Below the pieces are notes generated by a model. It saw only the letters and a program-made list of their open reading frames with translations, was not told the DNA's origin and searched no databases. Made by a program: the position numbers and the translations under genes. DNA of 7,545 nucleotides from Bacteroidota bacterium (GTDB lineage: Bacteria; Bacteroidota; Bacteroidia; Chitinophagales; Saprospiraceae), in the NCBI GenBank assembly GCA_008501835.1, contig QQUB01000767.1, forward strand, positions 1 to 7,545, read 5' to 3'. Shown here in pieces: positions 1 to 5,678 of the stretch. Each line of letters starts with the position of its first letter. The first letter of the stretch is position 1.

Positions 1-935
1 AGTATGACAAAGTGGATGAGAGTAATTTGCAGCTTCAGATTTTCTACGCCACTGAGGATATAGGGAAATCAAATGCATTGATTGCCCGGGAAAGGATACT
101 TGCCATTAATCCGCTGATCAAGGTCGAAGTTTTTGAGATCGCCATAACCCGGGATAATGCCCTGGAAATACTTAAAGGTTATGATGTAATAGCAGATGGA
201 ACAGATAATTTCCCTACCCGTTATCTTGTAAATGACGCTTGTGTTTTGGCGGGCAAGCCTAATGTTTATGCGTCCATTTTTAGATATGAAGGGCAGCTTT
301 CGGTTTTTAATATGCCAAAATCAGACGGTACTTTTACACCTAATTACAGGGATCTTTACCCTGAACCACCTGCCCCGGATGCGGTTCCCAATTGTGCGGA
401 AGGAGGAGTGTTAGGGGTGTTGCCCGGAATACTTGGAAGTATGCAGGCTAATGAAGTGATAAAGATCTTAACAGGTATAGGTAAACCTTTGGCCGGTAGG
501 TTATGTTTAGTTGACACAGCGGATTTTTCATTCCGCACTTTAAAATATTTCAAACGACCGGAAGTAGTTATTAATCAATTGATAGATTACGAGGCTTTTT
601 GTGCCGGTCCGACCAAAACTGACGATATGAACACCATTAAAAGCATGAACGTAAAGAACCTGAAAGAGCTCATGGAAAACGGGGAGCATATTACGCTGAT
701 CGACGTTCGGGAACTCCATGAAAGAGAGGCCTTTAATATTGGCGGGTTGCATATTCCCATGGGAGAAATCCCTTCCAATGCCCATGAGGTGCCAGATGAA
801 GGCAAAGTCATTGTGTATTGCCGAAGTGGTGTGAGAAGCGCCAATGTCATCGCATTCTTGCAACAACATCACGAGTTTGATAACTTATACAACCTTGAAG
901 GAGGAATGGTTGCCTGGCAGGACGTCAACAGCTAA
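1..935 (+). CDS. moeB: ThiF/MoeB/HesA-family sulfur-carrier adenylyltransferase with C-terminal rhodanese domain (5' truncated by window)
   Basis: The frame is already open at base 3 (Tyr-Asp-Lys-Val-Asp) and matches the interior of MoeB/ThiF enzymes, so the GTG at 12 is not a start; the nucleotide-binding glycine loop lies before the window. These enzymes adenylate the C-terminal glycine of a ubiquitin-like sulfur carrier (MoaD, ThiS) in the cytoplasm. Visible family signatures are the SNLQLQ...TEDIGKSNA segment, the Asp-Gly-Thr-Asp-Asn-x-x-x-Arg motif (codons 195-221) and the PNCAEGGVLGVLPG...ANEVIKILTG helix region. A rhodanese domain follows from about base 640, with LIDVRE, the loop Cys-Arg-Ser-Gly-Val-Arg-Ser (Cys codon 819-821) and a final GGMVAW. 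The same two-domain order occurs in eukaryotic MOCS3, where the rhodanese supplies sulfur. The CxxC zinc pairs of E. coli MoeB are absent: NYRDLYP replaces the usual CYRCLFP. A thiamine role (ThiF) is an equally open alternative to molybdopterin. Confidence 0.88.
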   Translation, partial: YDKVDESNLQLQIFYATEDIGKSNALIARERILAINPLIKVEVFEIAITRDNALEILKGYDVIADGTDNFPTRYLVNDACVLAGKPNVYASIFRYEGQLSVFNMPKSDGTFTPNYRDLYPEPPAPDAVPNCAEGGVLGVLPGILGSMQANEVIKILTGIGKPLAGRLCLVDTADFSFRTLKYFKRPEVVINQLIDYEAFCAGPTKTDDMNTIKSMNVKNLKELMENGEHITLIDVRELHEREAFNIGGLHIPMGEIPSNAHEVPDEGKVIVYCRSGVRSANVIAFLQQHHEFDNLYNLEGGMVAWQDVNS

Positions 936-958
936 GCAATACTTTTTCGCACGGATAT

Positions 959-991
959 AGAAATACTATTTTTTAGAAAAATAGTATTTCT
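959..991 (+). terminator. Intrinsic terminator-like hairpin after the adenylyltransferase gene
   Basis: A perfect 15-bp inverted repeat (959-973 with 977-991) encloses a 3-nt loop (TAG), 24 bp after the stop codon. The stem is AT-rich, with only two G-C pairs, and the arm itself contributes five T's before the loop. The downstream tail is short, so it is less canonical than a GC stem with a T-run. Position and perfection make a terminator or mRNA 3' stabiliser the likely role. Confidence 0.7.
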
Positions 992-1190
992 TACAACTCA
1001 GCTTCCTTTTTTTACTTTCAAATTTCCTTCTACATCACAGGTGTCTTGTCTGCCGGGGGGATCAAAACTACCTGCGTTTACGTTTGTTATTATATTGGAT
1101 AGTTCCTCATGCGGGTACTAAATCTTATTGCATTATTATCCACGGCAATGGAATTTCGGAGAATAAAAAGTAAAAGTATTCTGTTTTAAT
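992..1190. other. Intergenic stretch with no recognised gene
   Basis: This is AT-rich spacer between the terminator and the lipoprotein promoter. Neither strand has a persuasive reading frame. A weak ATTGC/GCAAT pair near 1130-1155 is too short to mean much. No -33 TTTG element sits at the expected distance upstream of the TATATTTG at 1191. Confidence 0.5.
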
Positions 1191-1198
1191 TATATTTG
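1191..1198 (+). promoter_or_regulatory. Bacteroidota -7 promoter element (TATATTTG)
   Basis: The octamer matches TAnnTTTG, the -7 consensus of the Bacteroidota primary sigma factor. It ends 27 bp before the ATG at 1226, which would leave a leader of about 20 nt. No good -33 TTTG/TTG lies 17-21 bp upstream, so the call rests on one element. It also explains why the TTG at 1196 is not a start: it is part of the promoter. Confidence 0.5.
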
Positions 1199-1225
1199 AA
1201 ACGAGCTCTCGAAAAATATAACGTT

Positions 1226-1726
1226 ATGAACAAAATCTATTTTGCCCTTACCATAATTGCAGGCATTCTGTTATTGGAAAGTTGCCTGCAACCACCATCC
1301 TTTCCGGTGGAACCCGAGATCCACTATATAGGTATAAATAAAAATACCATTTACCAGGGAAGTCTTGGCGGTGTTGCTGATACTCTTGTGGTACAATTCG
1401 GATTTACGGATGGAGACGGTGATCTCAGCAGCCAGGATAGTTTGTTGGATATTTTCCTGACGGATAGCCGTCAGGGCGCCGTGACAGAATTCAAATACCC
1501 TTTGATAGCAGAAGAAGGCACAGCCAATGGAATTTCAGGAGAGGTGAGTATTTCAATAACTAATGCTTTTGGAAATATTTGCTGCTTGTATTCCAACGGA
1601 GATGACCCATGTACCTCTCAACCCGGACAATTGGATACTTTCAATTTTTCCATTCAAATTCGGGACAGAGCCGATAATTACAGTAATATTGTGGAAACAG
1701 AATCCATTTATATTATTTGTGACTAA
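1226..1726 (+). CDS. Putative lipoprotein, Ig-like beta-sandwich type, function unknown
   Basis: The protein has 166 residues. It begins with a short basic/hydrophobic signal (residues 1-19, MNKIYFALTIIAGILLLES) and a lipobox ending in Cys20, so it is predicted to be lipidated and exported to the cell envelope. The mature part is beta-rich, with an acidic motif Asp62-Gly-Asp-Gly-Asp66-Leu that could bind calcium, and four further cysteines (119, 120, 129, 165). It resembles small Bacteroidota lipoproteins that start with a 'PSFPVEPEI' segment and carry an 'FTDGDGDLG'-like strand; I know of no assigned function for them. The ATG at 1226 is chosen over the in-frame TTG at 1196 because it starts directly at the signal peptide and because the TTG overlaps a promoter element. 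The next gene begins 45 bp downstream in the same direction, so cotranscription is possible. Confidence 0.85.
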   Translation: MNKIYFALTIIAGILLLESCLQPPSFPVEPEIHYIGINKNTIYQGSLGGVADTLVVQFGFTDGDGDLSSQDSLLDIFLTDSRQGAVTEFKYPLIAEEGTANGISGEVSISITNAFGNICCLYSNGDDPCTSQPGQLDTFNFSIQIRDRADNYSNIVETESIYIICD

Positions 1727-1771
1727 ACCTGCTTTTTTCCAGAAAATTGGTTTTCCAATACCAGACTTAAT

Positions 1772-2641
1772 ATGAAGAAAATACCTGCTTCAGAACTTGT
1801 GATCAACGGGGATGGAAGTATTTACCACCTTAACCTTAAACCCGAAAATATTGCTGAGACCATCATTACGGTCGGTGACCCGGGAAGAGTCAATATGGTG
1901 TCCAAATATTTTGACGAGATAGAATTCCAGGGAAGTAAAAGGGAGTTCGTAACCCATACAGGTCGATTAGGATCCAAACGACTAACAGTTATTTCAACCG
2001 GAATCGGACCGGATAATATTGATATTGTAATCAACGAACTGGATGCACTGGTAAATATTGATCTGGACACCCGGGTGCCGAAGGAGGATAAAAAAAGCCT
2101 GAATATTATTCGGATGGGTACTTCCGGTTGTTTACAGCCTGGAGTAGCAGTGGGGAGTTTGGTACTAAGCGCCTTTGCCGTTGGTTTGGATAACCTTATG
2201 CACTTTTATGAATTTCAACCGAGTGAAGAAGAGGCAGCACTTTATCAGCAGTTGATCAAAACAGATTTTCCCTTTCCCACCCGACCCTATGTTATTCGAA
2301 GTGGGGAGGAATTACTTGAGCACCTGAGTGACGGGTTACACCAGGGGATTACCATGACTGCCCCCGGCTTTTATGCTCCGCAGGGAAGGGCTGTAAGGTT
2401 GCAGAGCCGGATTCAGGATGACCTGACTATTTTAGGGGATTTTCGTTTTAAACAATGGCCGATCATGAATTTTGAGATGGAATCATCAGCCATTTACGGA
2501 TTGTCAAAACTATTAGGACACAAGGCATTGTCCTGCAATGTGATCCTTGCCAACCGGGCGGATAAAACTTTTAGCGATGACCCAAAAGGTATCACTGACC
2601 ACATGATTAAAACAATGCTGGAAAGGCTGGAAGGGATGTAG
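1772..2641 (+). CDS. udp: Nucleoside phosphorylase, uridine phosphorylase-like
   Basis: This 289-residue cytoplasmic enzyme belongs to the PNP/UDP phosphorylase superfamily, which cleaves nucleosides with phosphate to give free base and ribose-1-phosphate (pyrimidine salvage for uridine). Phosphate-site signatures are Gly35-Asp-Pro-Gly-Arg39 and Arg114-Met-Gly-Thr-Ser-Gly119. STGIG (75-79) and Asn233-Phe-Glu-Met-Glu-Ser238 are family core motifs, the latter binding ribose. Specificity for uracil is suggested by Gln204-x-Arg206, which aligns with Gln166/Arg168 of E. coli Udp, and by Asn261-Arg262, which aligns with Asn222-Arg223. It is longer than E. coli Udp (about 253 residues). Part of the extra length is a charged segment around 92-110 before the RxGTxG motif, plus an N-terminal extension. 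The ATG at 1772 is the first in frame and has no Shine-Dalgarno, as is usual here. No own promoter is clear, so it may be read with the lipoprotein gene. A purine or methylthioadenosine substrate is less likely but not excluded. Confidence 0.88.
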   Translation: MKKIPASELVINGDGSIYHLNLKPENIAETIITVGDPGRVNMVSKYFDEIEFQGSKREFVTHTGRLGSKRLTVISTGIGPDNIDIVINELDALVNIDLDTRVPKEDKKSLNIIRMGTSGCLQPGVAVGSLVLSAFAVGLDNLMHFYEFQPSEEEAALYQQLIKTDFPFPTRPYVIRSGEELLEHLSDGLHQGITMTAPGFYAPQGRAVRLQSRIQDDLTILGDFRFKQWPIMNFEMESSAIYGLSKLLGHKALSCNVILANRADKTFSDDPKGITDHMIKTMLERLEGM

Positions 2642-2664
2642 GAAAATGTTTTAAAAAAAATCCC

Positions 2665-2672
2665 TACATTTG
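2665..2672 (+). promoter_or_regulatory. Bacteroidota -7 promoter element (TACATTTG)
   Basis: The octamer matches the TAnnTTTG consensus and lies 22 bp upstream of the ATG at 2694, giving a leader of roughly 15 nt. No clear -33 TTTG is present about 19 bp upstream (the region is an A-run). The TTG at 2670 is part of this element rather than a start codon. An 8-bp inverted repeat links it to the start codon region. Confidence 0.5.
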
Positions 2673-2693
2673 TTGAAAATACAATCTGAACAA

Positions 2694-3296
2694 ATGTCAC
2701 TTCTGGACAAAATACTCGACCTCTTTAGACCGGCAGGCAAAAGCCCCAAATTGGTCGAACCTATCACCGATAAAAAGGTTAAACCTATTGGAAATGAAGA
2801 GGCAGAAATTGCTATCGGACCATTAATTCTAAGAAAGAAATACGCCGTAAAATATACCACGACTATGATTAATACCATTACACTTTCATCAGATATGAAA
2901 ACGCTCTTCCTGATCGATGATGGTAGGGCTATTGCCTTCCCACTTGATACGGATAACGGAGTTCTGATCGCTGCTATCAGAGGGCAGATCGTTGTTGCAA
3001 CTGCACTTTCGCAAGATGAAGAGGAAGGTGGAGGAGCTGAAGGTGGTGAAGTTGAAGGGGAAAGAGCAAAACCTTCTACGGCAGAGATTATCAAATTGCC
3101 TGTTGACAAGAACCAATGGACTTTTGTTTACCGTAAGTCAACGGCTAAGGTAGGGATTATTGGAACGGTAGATATTGATGCCACTTTCCGTGAAGAAAAT
3201 GATGACTGCGAGTCACATGTAATAAGCCTTGAAGAGAAAATTATCAAAGTTAGAAGAGCCGGAGCAGAGATCATTGTAAGTGTTTTTGATAATTAA
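2694..3296 (+). CDS. Hypothetical protein with central acidic/glycine linker
   Basis: I do not recognise this 200-residue protein. It has no signal peptide or membrane segment, so it is probably cytoplasmic. The N-terminus (MSLLDKILDLF) is an amphipathic helix. Residues 35-105 and 130-200 look beta-rich. Between them is a low-complexity linker (about 107-124) made mainly of Glu and Gly, encoded by repeated GAAGGTGG-like units. The last segment (ISLEEKIIKVRRAGAEIIVSVFDN) reads like alternating strands of a small barrel. The ATG at 2694 is preferred over the TTG at 2670, which lies inside a promoter motif. It follows the phosphorylase gene by 52 bp but seems to have its own promoter. It converges with the next gene, with 21 bp between the stops. 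Function is unknown. Confidence 0.75.
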   Translation: MSLLDKILDLFRPAGKSPKLVEPITDKKVKPIGNEEAEIAIGPLILRKKYAVKYTTTMINTITLSSDMKTLFLIDDGRAIAFPLDTDNGVLIAAIRGQIVVATALSQDEEEGGGAEGGEVEGERAKPSTAEIIKLPVDKNQWTFVYRKSTAKVGIIGTVDIDATFREENDDCESHVISLEEKIIKVRRAGAEIIVSVFDN

Positions 3297-3322
3297 ATAA
3301 GCACTTGAATATTTTTATTATC
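3288..3322. terminator. Weak AT-rich inverted repeat spanning two convergent stop codons
   Basis: GATAAT (3288-3293) pairs with ATTATC (3317-3322), and AAATA (3295-3299) pairs with TATTT (3310-3314), separated by a 1x2 internal loop. It covers the TAA of the 200-residue gene and the stop of the - strand gene. It is the only structure between the convergent genes and could form in either transcript. It has no G-C core, so termination by it is uncertain. Confidence 0.3.
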
Positions 3323-4814
3323 CATTCTCCCAGCCAAGTAAGTTGATTATAGATTTTTTCTCAAGTTTACTCCTTACCCAAAGCAGTAACAGTTCGTTCA
3401 TTCCATGAGCGATTTTATGTTTTTGCTCTATGGTTTGCATTAAATAAGCCTGAAAATTTTTGTACCCGTCCTGGATTTCACTTATAGGGGCATTATTGAT
3501 TTTTTGTAAAAAGCCTAAAGAAATTACTTCAAAAGAATTCTTTTCCCTAACCCCTAATTTTTTTAAAAATCGATTGATCATCCTTATTCCTTTTTCCGTT
3601 TCATCAATTTCATCCTTTTCCATGATGGCACATAAATAAAGTAAACCTATTGCTGCCTGAACATCTTTCCGGCTTTCATTTTTTTCTGTTTTTATGATCC
3701 TTTTACACCATTGAGCACAGTTTTCAGTATCCCCCTTGATAAATAACAGCGTGGCGAGGTTTGAAATTAACGACAATCGGCTGTTTTTATTAATGGTATA
3801 AACATTTAGTCCCCAGGTGATCTTATCAATGAGCTCCTGAATATTATGCAATTTTCCTGAATTAAGGTGGTACATCAATTTGTAAATGGAGACCCGTTGG
3901 AAAATAACGCCCTTATCATGTTGATTGCTGGGCTCAGAGCTTTCCATAATATTGATCAGAGCAAGTAATTCATCAAATTTTCCTTTGGTAATGTAAGCGT
4001 AAAGCAGGTTGGATGCATCCGCTATAAAGCGGTAAAATTCTTCTTTTTTGTTTTTGGGATTTTCTTCCCACCATTCCACTACTTTGGTGTAGTAATTGAG
4101 GCGTTCATCGTCATTACCAAGCAATTGATGATAAAGGGCAAGACACTGAAAATACCTGTAAACAGCCTTGTTCGATTTTTGAGGAGAGGAATTGAGGAGT
4201 TTATCTCCAAAAAATTGTTGAAGTTCCGTTTTTTCCTTTTCATTTTTAAGCTCAAAATTTTCGGCGACCTGTGTATATAATTTTTCGTAGTAACTTTGAT
4301 AGTTCATTTCTTCCTGTATACTTTCCAGAACCTGGTTTAAAGCATTTTCCAGATTTTTAAGTTCCTGTCCAAAATCAATTTGTCGCCTTCCCAGAATCAG
4401 TTTCCGTTCTTCTCCAATTATTTCCAGCATAGCCGTTTGGTCATCCATTTTTAAAGCGAGGTGTTTGGCATTTTCAAGTCTTTCTGCGCATTGTTCGTAC
4501 AATTCCCTTTCAAAAAGGTATCTCGCATCGAGGATCATTTCCCTGATCTGGGCTGCATAGGAATTGGTACTCCGGTAATCACGCATAGACCTAAGTATTG
4601 CATCATACAGATATCGCTTGTCGTGGGGCAATTTTGTACCGAATTTTTTCTTGAGTGTTTTTTCATCATAAGGTTCCATGGCTGTTATGGTATGGAACAG
4701 CTCCAGGTACCGACTCCCTTTTTTATTACTTTTCTGAACATCTACGGTGAAATAGCGCTTTTCACTCTTAGACATGGCATTGATGAGGTGGTAAAGGTCT
4801 GATTTGCGTTTCAT
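3318..4814 (-). CDS. TPR-like all-helical protein, Bacteroidota-specific 'SKSEKRYF' type
   Basis: The protein has 498 residues with no signal peptide or membrane helix. The N-terminal module has the segment Ser15-Lys-Ser-Glu-Lys-Arg-Tyr-Phe22, then a Tyr-Asp-Glu...Leu stretch (49-58) and Lys-Arg-Tyr-Leu-Tyr-Asp-Ala-Ile-Leu-Arg-Ser-Met-Arg (66-78). This looks like a small helical domain. After about residue 90 it is a run of paired amphipathic helices with TPR-like spacing (for example 97-121, 215-247, 262-290, 345-375 and 384-417). I know similar proteins as lineage-specific paralogs in Saprospiria-type genomes, with no established function; TPR arrays usually act as protein-binding scaffolds. 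The ATG at 4814 is preferred to the upstream in-frame TTG at 4850, since the conserved start MKRKSDLYHLI begins there. The gene is divergent from the RNA region at 5097 onward. Its low GC content resembles the flanking spacer. Confidence 0.85.
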   Translation of the reverse strand: MKRKSDLYHLINAMSKSEKRYFTVDVQKSNKKGSRYLELFHTITAMEPYDEKTLKKKFGTKLPHDKRYLYDAILRSMRDYRSTNSYAAQIREMILDARYLFERELYEQCAERLENAKHLALKMDDQTAMLEIIGEERKLILGRRQIDFGQELKNLENALNQVLESIQEEMNYQSYYEKLYTQVAENFELKNEKEKTELQQFFGDKLLNSSPQKSNKAVYRYFQCLALYHQLLGNDDERLNYYTKVVEWWEENPKNKKEEFYRFIADASNLLYAYITKGKFDELLALINIMESSEPSNQHDKGVIFQRVSIYKLMYHLNSGKLHNIQELIDKITWGLNVYTINKNSRLSLISNLATLLFIKGDTENCAQWCKRIIKTEKNESRKDVQAAIGLLYLCAIMEKDEIDETEKGIRMINRFLKKLGVREKNSFEVISLGFLQKINNAPISEIQDGYKNFQAYLMQTIEQKHKIAHGMNELLLLWVRSKLEKKSIINLLGWENG

Positions 4815-5096
4815 AATTCCATCTTTAGGAAGTCTGGAATGAGCTCCCAATTGTCTAAATTCTGTTAAAAAACGGGGGGATTTGTTAATAAATCTTAAAA
4901 ATAAAAATTTTTTTCGAATTGTAGGAACTCAAACTTTTTGATTTTTTGTGATGGATTTGCTCAGAAATCAAATTAGATAATTTTTAATCATATTTTATTG
5001 TTAATCAAGATGTTGTGGTTATTTCGTTTTTTTAACTTTCTGAATATTGTAAAAAAAAGTCGTTTTTAGAAATACAATTTTTTTGAAAAATGTTGC
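4815..5096. other. AT-rich divergent intergenic region
   Basis: This stretch contains long A and T runs and no convincing ORF. It should hold the promoter of the - strand TPR-like gene, but I find no exact TAnnTTTG on that strand; the nearest is TAATTTG (one base short) at 4970-4976 complement. Two inverted repeats are visible: TTTGATTT/AAATCAAA (4937-4944 with 4965-4972) and ATTGTA/TACAAT followed by seven T's (5046-5084). Confidence 0.5.
4937..4972. repeat. 8-bp perfect inverted repeat in the divergent region
   Basis: TTTGATTT (4937-4944) is the exact reverse complement of AAATCAAA (4965-4972), with a 20-nt spacer. It lies about 125 bp upstream of the TPR-like gene start. It could be an operator-like site or chance in AT-rich DNA; nothing shows which. 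Confidence 0.35.
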
Positions 5097-5127
5097 TTTG
5101 TAAGCCCTGTTCTTGCCTGTAAATTTG
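5097..5127 (+). promoter_or_regulatory. Complete Bacteroidota sigma promoter (-33 TTTG, -7 TAAATTTG)
   Basis: TTTG at 5097-5100 and TAAATTTG at 5120-5127 are separated by 19 bp, the spacing expected for the Bacteroidota primary sigma factor. Both elements match consensus exactly, and it is the best promoter in the window. Transcription should start near 5133, exactly where the first hairpin of the downstream structured region begins. No ORF begins within reach, which points to a non-coding transcript. Confidence 0.7.
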
Positions 5128-5132
5128 TGATC

Positions 5133-5315
5133 GTAATCAAAAGGGATTACATACAATTTGAAAAAAAGGTAAATGATTTAAGGAAGAGCAGGGCATAGAC
5201 TTCGCCGCCATAAAATCACACTATAAACAATTAGTGGTGGCGAAATCTATCTGTCCTTAACAGAAACTCACTTAAGTCGCGGGCAGTGGATAAAGTTCCG
5301 CTGTCCGGCTTTTTT
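5133..5315 (+). ncRNA. Candidate small RNA, about 183 nt, three hairpins with own promoter and terminator
   Basis: Downstream of a consensus promoter there are three ordered structures. Hairpin 1 pairs GTAATC (5133-5138) with GATTAC (5145-5150). Hairpin 2 is long: 5178-5184 with 5254-5260, 5189-5191 with 5251-5253, 5195-5199 with 5246-5250, and 5201-5210 with 5235-5244. That makes 25 pairs with asymmetric bulges on the 5' side, one C/A mismatch, one G-U and a 24-nt loop. Hairpin 3 is an intrinsic terminator. No meaningful ORF is present; the first ATG (5173) is followed by one codon and a stop. Length and the dominant long hairpin recall 6S RNA, but I cannot match a 6S central bubble, and it is not tmRNA, SRP RNA or RNase P RNA by their conserved cores. 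A leader/attenuator for the gene at 6070 is the main alternative. Identity is unknown. Confidence 0.6.
5280..5315 (+). terminator. Intrinsic terminator of the candidate sRNA
   Basis: An 11-bp stem pairs 5280-5290 with 5297-5307 (two G-U pairs, otherwise Watson-Crick) around a 6-nt loop. It is followed by GC and then six T's (5310-5315). This is the canonical form of a Rho-independent terminator, oriented with the upstream promoter. Confidence 0.8.
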
Positions 5316-5320
5316 AAGCT

Positions 5321-5340
5321 TTAAACCTATGATTGAATAT
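5321..5340 (+). repeat. Direct repeat copy 1 (TTAAACCTATGAT)
   Basis: Thirteen bases (5321-5333) recur exactly at 6052-6064, and the match continues to 20 bases with two mismatches (TG against AA). This copy sits 5 bp after the sRNA terminator. Here the ATG is followed by only three codons and a stop. Confidence 0.6.
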
Positions 5341-5472
5341 TGAAGGGAACCTCAAAAGACCGTAAAGTCCCTTAATCCCCATTCCGCAAAAGCGGACTTT
5401 GTTTGACAGGGGAGGCGCTGCATACTTTGAGAAAACGATCATACTATGTCGATTTTAACGAGGGCATACAAA

Positions 5473-5494
5473 GGCCGGAACTTATGTTCCGGCC
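5473..5494 (+). other. Perfect 9-bp GC-rich hairpin
   Basis: GGCCGGAAC and GTTCCGGCC pair perfectly across a TTAT loop. There is no T-run after it, so it is not a terminator. It is the most stable local element of the second structured block. Confidence 0.7.
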
Positions 5495-5634
5495 CAAGTT
5501 TTACCTCAAAAAGTTCCTTGAAGGGCCAGGCATTCCTGGAACCTTTAGCAAAAAAAACGCACCGAAAGGTGTAAAGATAAAGGGTGTTTTATTTTCAGAA
5601 GGCAATTGGAGATAAGTAGATAGTTGCTATTATT

Positions 5635-5678
5635 CCGGGCCGGGTCGCAGTTCAGTCTGAGGCCCGGTTCTTTTTTTT
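5635..5678 (+). terminator. Strong intrinsic terminator
   Basis: CCGGGCC (5635-5641) pairs with GGCCCGG (5661-5667) around a 19-nt loop, followed by TTC and eight T's (5671-5678). The stem is entirely G-C. It terminates whatever is transcribed rightward through the second structured block, and isolates the secreted-protein gene at 6070 from upstream transcription. Confidence 0.88.

Larger units (their letters stand above)
5343..5678 (+). ncRNA. Second structured RNA candidate with alternative stems, ending in a strong terminator
   Basis: The block contains many pairings on the + strand. AAGGGA/TCCCTT is 5343-5348 with 5368-5373. AAAGTCC/GGACTTT is 5364-5370 with 5394-5400. TCCGC/GCGGA with an AAAA loop is 5383-5396, and TCCCC/GGGGA is 5376-5380 with 5409-5413. 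Further on are a perfect 9-bp hairpin (5473-5481 with 5486-5494, loop TTAT), AAGG-CCAGG/CCTGG-CCTT (5521-5545) and GCACC/GGTGT closed by a GAAA tetraloop (5559-5572). Several of the first four exclude each other, and two could form a pseudoknot. It ends in a GC-rich terminator. The 5' end is unclear: a near-consensus promoter (TTTG at 5402, TACTTTG at 5423) would start it inside the block. A 70-codon frame (5403-5612) overlaps it but lacks a good start. No known RNA class matches. Confidence 0.45.

Noticed and set aside
540..872. 110-codon - strand frame within the adenylyltransferase gene
   Set aside because: It lies opposite a clearly conserved two-domain coding sequence and has no family features.
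1742..1759. Hairpins GAAAA/TTTTC and ATTGG/CCAAT between lipoprotein and phosphorylase genes
   Set aside because: The 5-bp stems are mutually exclusive, AT-rich and lack a T-run; too weak to call a terminator.
2651..3109. 152-codon - strand frame opposite the 200-residue gene
   Set aside because: Its serine/proline-rich stretch is the complement of the Glu/Gly linker; a typical antisense shadow.
5046..5084. ATTGTA/TACAAT pair followed by seven T's, terminator-like on the + strand
   Set aside because: It is a 6-bp AT-rich stem with no upstream + strand gene to terminate, in a region where A and T runs are common.
5133..5315. Assignment of the first RNA as 6S RNA
   Set aside because: Length and long hairpin fit, but no large central bubble is visible and I cannot run a covariance model; left unassigned.
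5393..5425. Resemblance to the tmRNA 5' segment (TTTGTTTGACAGGGG)
   Set aside because: There is no tRNA-like acceptor pairing, no tag reading frame ending in Ala-Ala, and no CCA-proximal T-arm at the far end.
5403..5615. 70-codon frame as an annotated gene
   Set aside because: It has only a TTG start, its ATG lies in a hairpin loop, no consensus promoter precedes it, and it overlaps several stems. It is kept as a finding, not as a CDS.
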